Part shown: piece after piece, positions 57,909 through 64,000 of the stretch | Layout: the number at the start of each line of letters is the position of its first letter | How positions within the stretch are numbered: the first letter of the stretch is position 1 | NCBI RefSeq assembly: GCF_000344615.1 | Contig: NZ_KB467824.1 | Coordinates: 2,599,963 to 2,663,962, forward strand | Reading direction: 5' to 3' | DNA length: 64,000 nucleotides | Source of the DNA: Janthinobacterium sp. CG3 | GTDB lineage: Bacteria; Pseudomonadota; Gammaproteobacteria; Burkholderiales; Burkholderiaceae_D | Made by a program: the position numbers and the translations under genes | The notes under the pieces: model-generated | Told to the model about the DNA's origin: nothing | The model's input: only the letters and a program-made list of their open reading frames with translations | The model's database searches: none

Positions 57909-60065
57909 TTACAACTGCCGCTCCAGCGTCAGGCGCACGCTCGGATAGGTCGAGGTGGTGCGCGTCGTGCGCAGCGCGCCGTAGTCGTCCTGGTAGTGCG
58001 ATTGCTCGGTGTAGTCGCGCCGCAGCAGGTTCGCGGCCGACAGCCGCAGCCGCGTCTTGCCATCCAACGTCCACAACGCATAGACATCCAGCTCGCGCTT
58101 GGCGCTGTCGCGCGAACTCAACTTGCTCGACTGGCGCACCGGCCCGGCGCCTTGCAGGTTGAAGTTGCCGCCGACGGTCAGCGCGGCGCCCGGCCAGCGA
58201 TAATCCACGCCCAGGTTGGCGCTCAGCGGCGTTTGCTCGTCGAGCCGGTTGTCCGGCCCCGGCACGCGCTCGACGCGCGACCAGTTGCGCGTCAAGTTAG
58301 CGCGCAGGTCCAGCGCCGGCGCGCCCGGCCACAGCGATTGCAAGCCCAGCTTGGCCTCCAGCTCGACGCCGCGCACGCTGGCGGCGCCGCCGTTGGCCGG
58401 CGTGGCGATCCACACGCCGTCGCGCTGGAACAGCAACTCCTGGCGCACGTCCTGGATGCGGCGCATGAACAAATTCGCGCTCAGCATGCCCTGCCCGGCA
58501 AAATAATGCTCGTAGCCGGCGTCCAGCCCCCACGCCAGCTCGGGGCGCAGCGCCGGATTGCCCTGGGTGTCCGGGTTGCTCGGATTGTTGTCGTTGTCGA
58601 CCGTGAAACGCCGCGGCAGCAGGTCGAGGATCGCCGGCGCCTTGTAGCTGCGGCTCAACGCCAGCCGCAGCTGGTCCTTGCCGCCCAGCTTGTACCGGCT
58701 TTGCAGCAGCGGACTCCAGACGCTGGAGCGCACGTCCACCGCGTCCAGGCCGCGGCCCTCGCTCAGCGTCTTCAAGCCTTCCCAACGCAAGCCCAGGTAA
58801 AGCGACCAGTGCGCTCCGATCTCCCACTCGTCCTGGGCGAACAGGGCCAGGCGGCGGATGGCGACGTCGTAGTGCTCGTCGCTGCCGCCCAGCGCCGTGC
58901 CGCCGGCGCCGAACAGCGTTTCCAGGCGCGACTCGCGGCGGCGCTTGTGGCCGCCGTCCCAACCCAGCGCCAGCGCGTGCCGCTCGCCGATCGGCCGGCG
59001 CCAAGTGCCGGCCACGGTGGCGCCGCGCTCGTTCGCGGGGGAGACGACGTGGTGCTCGCCGGTGCGGCGCGCGTCGCCGTCGAGGCCGTAGAAATGGAAG
59101 TCGGAATAGCGCCGGAAGTCGCTGGCGCCCAGTTTAAGTTCGAATCTGGCGCCCTCGGACAACTGGCGCACCCAGCCCAGGTCGCTGCGCCACTGGACGC
59201 CGCGCGCAACGAAGGTGCCGAGGTTGTCGGGAAACTCGGTCGGCGCGCCGACGTCGGTGCGCTCGCCGGTGCGCCGCTGGTTGTCGACCAGCTTGAGGTT
59301 ATACAGGTTCTGCAAACTGAGCGTGTCGCCGTTGGCCAGCGCCCAGTTCAGCCGCGGCGCCAGACTGAACACCCGCTCGTCGCCCCGCTCCACCCAGTCG
59401 CCGCGGCGCGACAGTTGCAAGGCGCCGCCGGCGTCGCGCCCCCGCTGCACCTGCCGCGCCGGCGTCGCCTTGCGCGTGTCGGTGGCCGTCGCCGCCACCG
59501 TGTACGACAGCGCGCCGGCGCGATCGGACCATTGCGCCGCCAGTTGCGGCGAGGTTTTGCCGTGCTGTTCGGCCAGGCCCAGCTTCACCTCGCGCTGGCC
59601 GCCGGCCAGCGCCTTCTTCAACACCACGTTGATGGTGCCGGCGATCGCCTGCGCGCCGAACTCCGCCGTCGGGGCGCGCAGGATGTCGATGCGCTCGATC
59701 AGCTCGGGGGCAATCGAATCGAGCGAAGAACCGTTCGGCACGGCCACGCCGTTGAGCAGGATCTGGGTGTAGCCGCTGCCCAGGCCGCGCATGCGGATCT
59801 CGCCGCCCTGGCCGGGCGCGCCGCCGATACTGACGCCGGGCAGGCGTTTGAGCACGTCGGCCAGGCTGCGGTCTCCCTGGCGCACGATCTCCTCGTGGCC
59901 GACGACGATCTGGCCGGTGCCGCCGTGGCGGCGCTGGTCGAACTTGCCGGCCGTCACCAGCACCTGCGGCATCGGCGCCGCCGCTTCAGGTTCGGCGGCG
60001 GCGCCGGCGCCGGCGCGGCCGGCGGCCAGGGCCAGCGCGCCATACAATAAAGTTTGATATCTCAT
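57909..60065 (-). CDS. TonB-dependent outer-membrane receptor
   Basis: The 718-residue protein starts at the ATG at 60065 with signal peptide MRYQTLLYGALALAAGRAGA. The plug domain has LADVLKRLPGVSIGGAPGQG, EIRMRGLGSGYTQILLNGVA and IERIDILRAPTAEFGAQAIA. The remaining 570 residues are beta-barrel strands such as LYLGLRWEGLKTLSEGRGLD and LRLALSRSYKAPAILDLLPR. The short TonB box is not clear. It probably takes up a siderophore, vitamin or oligosaccharide; no regulator or inner-membrane transporter is adjacent. Confidence 0.94.
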   Translation of the reverse strand: MRYQTLLYGALALAAGRAGAGAAAEPEAAAPMPQVLVTAGKFDQRRHGGTGQIVVGHEEIVRQGDRSLADVLKRLPGVSIGGAPGQGGEIRMRGLGSGYTQILLNGVAVPNGSSLDSIAPELIERIDILRAPTAEFGAQAIAGTINVVLKKALAGGQREVKLGLAEQHGKTSPQLAAQWSDRAGALSYTVAATATDTRKATPARQVQRGRDAGGALQLSRRGDWVERGDERVFSLAPRLNWALANGDTLSLQNLYNLKLVDNQRRTGERTDVGAPTEFPDNLGTFVARGVQWRSDLGWVRQLSEGARFELKLGASDFRRYSDFHFYGLDGDARRTGEHHVVSPANERGATVAGTWRRPIGERHALALGWDGGHKRRRESRLETLFGAGGTALGGSDEHYDVAIRRLALFAQDEWEIGAHWSLYLGLRWEGLKTLSEGRGLDAVDVRSSVWSPLLQSRYKLGGKDQLRLALSRSYKAPAILDLLPRRFTVDNDNNPSNPDTQGNPALRPELAWGLDAGYEHYFAGQGMLSANLFMRRIQDVRQELLFQRDGVWIATPANGGAASVRGVELEAKLGLQSLWPGAPALDLRANLTRNWSRVERVPGPDNRLDEQTPLSANLGVDYRWPGAALTVGGNFNLQGAGPVRQSSKLSSRDSAKRELDVYALWTLDGKTRLRLSAANLLRRDYTEQSHYQDDYGALRTTRTTSTYPSVRLTLERQL

Positions 60066-60139
60066 CTTTAATATCCACAAACGTATAGGCGCGACGAAGC
60101 GACGGCGCGCACGCCGTGGCAAAACATCATCGGCCGACA

Positions 60140-60243
60140 GGGGGGGGGGGGGACCGGGCGCCGCGCCGGGCGCGCCGGAAGCAAAAACCCGGGGGGGGGG
60201 GGGGGGGAACCGGCGCCGCGACTGGCGCGCCGGAACGCAAACA
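60140..60243. repeat. Imperfect tandem repeat with poly-G tracts (G13 and G17)
   Basis: Two units of about 50 bases each begin with a G run (13 at 60140-60152, 17 at 60191-60207) followed by ACCGGGCGCCGCGCC or AACCGGCGCCGCGAC and then a palindromic GGCGCGCCGGAA segment. It lies between the M56/M23 gene stop and the TonB receptor start. No gene is present. Confidence 0.75.
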
Positions 60244-61776
60244 CTAGCGGGCGGGCGGGGGATACTTGTTGCGTCCGGCGCCCTTGCCGTCCAGTTCGGT
60301 CAACTTGACCTGGGGATTGACGCGGCGCGCCTCCTCGAACATCTCGAAATGCAGATGCGGGCCGGTCGCCATGCCGGTGCTGCCAACCTTGCCGATGAGC
60401 GCGCCGGCGGCGACCGTCTCGCCGACCTTGACGGCGCTGCTGTCGAGGTGGGCGTACATCGAGCGCCGCTTGTGCGCGTGTTCGAGCATGATATAGATGC
60501 CGTAGCGGGAGTCGCGGGCGACCTCGCCAACCGTGCCGGCGGCCACGGCGAGCACCGGCGTGCCCTTGGGCGCGCCGAAATCGATGCCCTTGTGGGCGCT
60601 GCGATGGACGTTGCCGATGTGGCCGTACCAGCTGTTGACGCGCACCACGTCGAGCGGATTGCGCCACAGCTCGACCGGCGCCTCGGCGACCTCGGCCACG
60701 GCGTCCAGCACGGCCGCCGCCAGCGGCACCGTTTCGCCCCAGGCGAAGGCCGGCCGCAGCACGGCGCCGGCAAGCAGCACCGCCGCCAAGGACAGCCCCG
60801 GCACCCACTTGCCGAAGGCGCTGAGCTTGCCGGCGCCGGCCTGGCGCATCAGCCGCACCCGCTCCAGCATGCCGCCGCCGCCGCCGCCGAAGGCCAAGCC
60901 GGGCATGCCGTACGGCTGCGCAACGGCGGCGCCGGCTTGCGCCTTGAGCTGCAACACCAGCGCCGCCGCGTACTCCCGGCGCTGCTCTTGCGGCCGCCCG
61001 GCCAGCACCTGGCGGTCGCAAGCCAGTTCCTGCGCCCAGCCCAGCTTGTCGCCCATCCAGCGCAGCGCCGGATTGAACCACAACACGCTTTGCAGCAACA
61101 GCGCCAGCGCCTGCCACAGCGGGTCGCGGCGGCGCCAGTGGGTCAGCTCGTGCTCGACGATCATCTGCTGCTGTTGCACGCTGAAGTGATCCAGATGCGC
61201 GGGCAGCAACAGGCAAGGTTTGAACAGGCCGGCGAGCATCGGCGACACCGCCGCCGCGGTCTGGCGCACCGCCAGGCCGCGGCGTTCCAGCTCGGCCACC
61301 TGGGCCGGGCCGAAGGCCGGATGGGCGCGCAGCTGCGCCCCGTCCAGACGCACCGACGCGGCCAGCATCAGGCGCCACAGCCGCTGCGCCCGCCACACCC
61401 GCCGCAAGGCCCACAGCATACCGACCAGATACAAGGGCAGCCACAACGCCGGCAGGCCAAGGCGCCAGTCCAGGCGCGTCGCGGCGCCCGCCGGCGCCGC
61501 GGCCGGCCCGACCATCAAGGCCAGCGGCGTGGCGGCCGTCACCGTCACCGGCGGCACGACGCTCCAGCGCGGCTTGTGCGGCAGCAGCGCCAGCACGAAC
61601 ACGGCGCCGACCACGCCCTGGGCCAGCAGCCAGAGCGCGCGCTGGGCCGCCAGCGCCGGCCAGCGCCGCAGCGCCAGCCGCAGCGCGCCCCACAGCAGCA
61701 GGCCGGCCAGCAAAGACACCAGGCTCGCATATAACAGTTTCAAGGAAATGAGGGTGGTAAGCAGCGGCATGTCCAT
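60244..61776 (-). CDS. M23/M56 family metallopeptidase (BlaR1-like sensor fused to a LytM endopeptidase)
   Basis: The 510-residue protein has four membrane helices: two at about 10-60, one near 120-135 and one near 325-345. The M56 zinc protease motif is MIVEHELTHWRRRDP (about 207) with WAQELACDRQVL further on. After the last helix comes an M23 domain with SAHKGIDFGAPKGTPVL (about 393) and GPHLHFEMFEE (about 475), holding the His-Asp and HxH zinc ligands of murein endopeptidases. Instead of the penicillin-binding domain of BlaR1 it has a peptidoglycan hydrolase-like sensor. It is five bases after the blaI-type gene. Confidence 0.92.
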   Translation of the reverse strand: MDMPLLTTLISLKLLYASLVSLLAGLLLWGALRLALRRWPALAAQRALWLLAQGVVGAVFVLALLPHKPRWSVVPPVTVTAATPLALMVGPAAAPAGAATRLDWRLGLPALWLPLYLVGMLWALRRVWRAQRLWRLMLAASVRLDGAQLRAHPAFGPAQVAELERRGLAVRQTAAAVSPMLAGLFKPCLLLPAHLDHFSVQQQQMIVEHELTHWRRRDPLWQALALLLQSVLWFNPALRWMGDKLGWAQELACDRQVLAGRPQEQRREYAAALVLQLKAQAGAAVAQPYGMPGLAFGGGGGGMLERVRLMRQAGAGKLSAFGKWVPGLSLAAVLLAGAVLRPAFAWGETVPLAAAVLDAVAEVAEAPVELWRNPLDVVRVNSWYGHIGNVHRSAHKGIDFGAPKGTPVLAVAAGTVGEVARDSRYGIYIMLEHAHKRRSMYAHLDSSAVKVGETVAAGALIGKVGSTGMATGPHLHFEMFEEARRVNPQVKLTELDGKGAGRNKYPPPAR

Positions 61777-61781
61777 CGCGC

Positions 61782-62159
61782 TTACTCCTTGGCGTCGCCG
61801 GGCCAGTCTTGCAGCAACTGTTCCAGCTCGGCCAGTTCGTCCTGGTCGACCAGCTTGCTACCGCTGAACATGTTGACCGGCAGCGGACTATCGAGTTCCA
61901 TCACGCGGCGCCCGAAGTCGCGGGCGAACGCGGCCAGCGTGGCGACCTTGTCCAGTTCGGCGCGGTAGACCAGCATGCCGTGCAGGCTCTGCTGGCTAAG
62001 CATGTGTTTCTCCAGCATGCGCTCAAGCGTCTTGCGGGTCGACGAAAACGACCAGCCCAGCTCGTCGGCGGCGCCCTCGTGGATTTCGCGCGCGCTCAGC
62101 GGTTGCTGTTTCCACAGCACCTTCAGCAGGCTCAGTTCGGTGACGGATGGGGTGGACAT
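61782..62159 (-). CDS. BlaI/MecI/CopY family transcriptional repressor
   Basis: The 125-residue protein starts at the ATG at 62159 with GGAG upstream. The winged helix is SVTELSLLKVLWKQQPLSAR, EIHEGAADELGWSFSSTRKT and LERMLEKHMLSQQSLHGMLV. The C-terminal dimerisation helices end in ELAELEQLLQDWPGDAKE. In the BlaI/MecI paradigm the M56 protease, once activated, causes cleavage of the repressor; the partner here is encoded directly downstream. Two dyads upstream of its start are probable operators. Confidence 0.93.
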   Translation of the reverse strand: MSTPSVTELSLLKVLWKQQPLSAREIHEGAADELGWSFSSTRKTLERMLEKHMLSQQSLHGMLVYRAELDKVATLAAFARDFGRRVMELDSPLPVNMFSGSKLVDQDELAELEQLLQDWPGDAKE

Positions 62160-62192
62160 CTGCGGTACTCCGTTTGTGACTAACGAAGCAAT

Positions 62193-62243
62193 TATGCGAC
62201 ATGCGTCACATAAGATCAAGCTTTTCATGCGACATCCGTCGCA
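62193..62243. promoter_or_regulatory. Paired operator dyads for the BlaI-type repressor
   Basis: TGCGACATGCGTCACA (within 62195-62210) and TGCGACATCCGTCGCA (62228-62243) are copies of one dyad, TGCGACATSCGTCRCA, 33 bases apart centre to centre, about three helical turns. They lie 35-85 bases before the repressor start. Autoregulation by the repressor is inferred. Confidence 0.7.
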
Positions 62244-62273
62244 CGCCCTCCCCTCCGGCGCCGCCCTATGCCG

Positions 62274-63992
62274 TCAGAACGCCTCCCAAGCGTCGCCGGC
62301 GCCGGCCTTGGCCTGCGGCGCAGCCCGGCTCCGCACGGCGTTGGCCGTGGCGGCAAGGCGCGGCGGCGCCGCCCGCGGTGTCAACTTGCCCACCGGCTGC
62401 GCGCGCGGCCGCGGCGTCGGCGCGCTCGCGGCGGGCGCGTGATTGGTCTTGAACACGCTGACCGCGGTGGCCAGGCTGGCGGCCTGGTCCTGCATCGACG
62501 CCGCCGCCGCGGCCGCCTGTTCGACCAGCGCGGCGTTTTGCTGCGTCACCTGGTCCATCTGGACGATGGCCTGGTTGACCTGCTCGATGCCGGTGCGCTG
62601 CTCGTCGCTGGCCGAGGAAATCTGGTTGACGATGTCGCTGACCCTTTGCACGCTGGCGACGATGTCGCGCATGGTGGTGCCGGCCTGGTCGACCAGCCGG
62701 GTGCCGATGTCGACCTGCTCGACCGAGTCGTCGATCAGGGTCTTGATTTCCTTGGCCGCGCCGGCCGAGCGCTGCGCCAGGTTGCGCACCTCGGAGGCAA
62801 CCACGGCGAAGCCGCGGCCCTGCTCACCGGCCCGGGCCGCCTCGACCGCCGCGTTCAGCGCCAGAATATTGGTCTGGAAGGCGATGCCGTCGATGACGCC
62901 GATGATGTCGACGATCTTGCGCGAGGACGAGTTGATCGAGCCCATCGTCTCGACCACCCGCCCCACCACCGCGCCGCCGCGCACCGCCACCTCGGACGCC
63001 GAATGGGCCAGGTCGCTGGCCTGGCGCGCGCTCTCGGCGTTTTGCTGCACCGTGCTGGTCAACTCTTCCATCGACGAGGCGGTCTCTTCGAGCGAGCTGG
63101 CCTGCTGCTCGGTGCGCGAGGACAGGTCCAGATTCCCGCTGGCGATCTGGCCGGAGGCGGTGGCGATGGTGTCGGTGCCGCCGCGCACCTCGCCGACGAT
63201 TTTGACCAGGCTCTCGTTCATGTCCTTGAGCGCCTGCATTAGTTCGCCCGTCTCGTCGCGCGAGCTCACCACCACCTGCGCCGTCAAATCGCCGTGGGCG
63301 ACGCGCTTGGCCAGGTCGATGGCGGTGCGCAGCGGCCCGCTGATGTTGCGCCCCAGCCAGTACGCGACCAGCGCCGCCAGCAGCGCCGTCAGCAGGCCGC
63401 CGCCCAGCAGCACCGCGCCGGTCTGGGTTTGCAGGCCGGCAAGCGCTTGCCCGCGCTGCGCCAGCAGCGCGGACTCGGTTTTACCGATCTCGTCGAGCAT
63501 GCCGCGCATCGCGTCCATGCCCTGTTTGCCGCGGCCCTGGCGCTCCAGCGCCACTGCGGCGGCGATCTTCTCGGCGTCGTCGGCGGCGTCCTTGCGCAGC
63601 GCCAGCACCGGCTCGATGCCCGCCGCCATCCACTGGCGCTGGGCCTCCTCCATCTTGAGCAGGCGCTGCTGCTGGAGCGGATTGTCCGACGTCAGCGCGC
63701 GCGCCTTGTCGAGACGCGCCTTGAAGCCGGTCTTGCCCATATTCAAAGGTTCCAGCGACGCCTCCTGGCCGGTGATGACATAGCCGCGTTCGCCGGTTTC
63801 AATGTTGATCAGGTTTTCGAGCATGCCGTCGACCTCGTCGAGCACCTCGTAGGTGTGGGCGTTGATCGCGTTGGCCTGCGCCAGCGTGGCGAAATTGGCC
63901 AGCGCCACGGCGACCATCACGCCCAGCAGCGCGATCACGCAGGCGAAGCCCAGATAGAGGCGGGTGGTAATCTTCATATCGGCTAGTTTCAT
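62274..63992 (-). CDS. Methyl-accepting chemotaxis protein with CHASE3 sensor
   Basis: The 572-residue receptor has a first helix at about 10-32, a periplasmic CHASE3-type helical domain ([20 protein letters not shown]), a second helix near 190-212, HAMP, and the signalling domain with the hairpin tip [20 protein letters not shown] and [20 protein letters not shown]. Predicted methylation helices flank it. The C-terminus ends DAWEAF, resembling the xWxxF pentapeptide that tethers CheR and CheB. The linker before it is rich in Ala, Pro and Arg. The ligand is unknown. Confidence 0.95.
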   Translation of the reverse strand: MKLADMKITTRLYLGFACVIALLGVMVAVALANFATLAQANAINAHTYEVLDEVDGMLENLINIETGERGYVITGQEASLEPLNMGKTGFKARLDKARALTSDNPLQQQRLLKMEEAQRQWMAAGIEPVLALRKDAADDAEKIAAAVALERQGRGKQGMDAMRGMLDEIGKTESALLAQRGQALAGLQTQTGAVLLGGGLLTALLAALVAYWLGRNISGPLRTAIDLAKRVAHGDLTAQVVVSSRDETGELMQALKDMNESLVKIVGEVRGGTDTIATASGQIASGNLDLSSRTEQQASSLEETASSMEELTSTVQQNAESARQASDLAHSASEVAVRGGAVVGRVVETMGSINSSSRKIVDIIGVIDGIAFQTNILALNAAVEAARAGEQGRGFAVVASEVRNLAQRSAGAAKEIKTLIDDSVEQVDIGTRLVDQAGTTMRDIVASVQRVSDIVNQISSASDEQRTGIEQVNQAIVQMDQVTQQNAALVEQAAAAAASMQDQAASLATAVSVFKTNHAPAASAPTPRPRAQPVGKLTPRAAPPRLAATANAVRSRAAPQAKAGAGDAWEAF

Positions 63993-64000
63993 GCTTTCCT

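Overview
The window is GC-rich chromosomal DNA from a betaproteobacterium, most likely the family Oxalobacteraceae (Massilia, Duganella or Janthinobacterium type). The evidence is the hemC-hemD-hemX-hemY operon layout, an rpoD with a long basic/acidic N-terminal extension, two phasins, a family of PEP-CTERM sorted proteins, a FFLEELY-motif protein and very high third-position GC. The genus is inferred. I found no rRNA, tRNA or CRISPR array.

Layout. 1-2.5 kb: 5' end of nadE, a FemAB/GNAT-like protein, a DUF5335 protein and an HdeD-like membrane protein. 2.6-11.1 kb: an accessory island of related PEP-CTERM exported proteins on the minus strand (two intact, two pseudogenes, two remnants), interrupted by an IS1595-type transposase relic, a complete IS1182-type element and a complete IS21 element. 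11.2-16.1 kb: ppa and the heme operon hemCDXY. 16.2-24 kb: ppc, an orphan PAS histidine kinase and rpoD. 24-31 kb: a ProQ/FinO RNA chaperone, a 3'-5' exonuclease, a MocR regulator, a diheme and a triheme cytochrome c, a truncated RlmI-like protein and a GIN-domain protein. 31-36.5 kb: an Rpn nuclease with a convincing internal start, then purU-yaeQ-DUF2946-PCu(A)C, an apparent operon split by a second IS1182 copy. 36.7-48 kb: an MDR reductase, phasins, hemerythrin, KGG protein, YgjP-like peptidase, a further PEP-CTERM protein, LOG protein, TPR protein, TetR regulator, patatin lipase and a two-domain fatty acyl-CoA reductase candidate. 48-57.8 kb: a seven-domain c-di-GMP response regulator, a three-gene hydrolase/GMC oxidoreductase/Tat subunit operon, FFLEELY, trmJ and suhB. 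57.9-64 kb: a TonB receptor, a poly-G tandem repeat, an M56/M23 metallopeptidase with its BlaI-type repressor and a paired operator, and a chemotaxis receptor.

How parts fit. hemCDXY makes uroporphyrinogen III and carries its membrane accessory genes. The two phasins, the patatin and the acyl-CoA reductase suggest storage-lipid metabolism. BlaI-M56/M23 looks like a self-contained cell-envelope sensing unit. The best candidates for new biology are the intragenic product of the rpn gene, the BlaI-type dyad pair, and the decaying family of PEP-CTERM proteins sharing an N-terminal SYQLID motif. Several reading-frame breaks lie in or next to homopolymers (T6, C8), and two tracts of 13 and 17 G occur near 60.1-60.2 kb, so some apparent pseudogenes may be sequencing errors.
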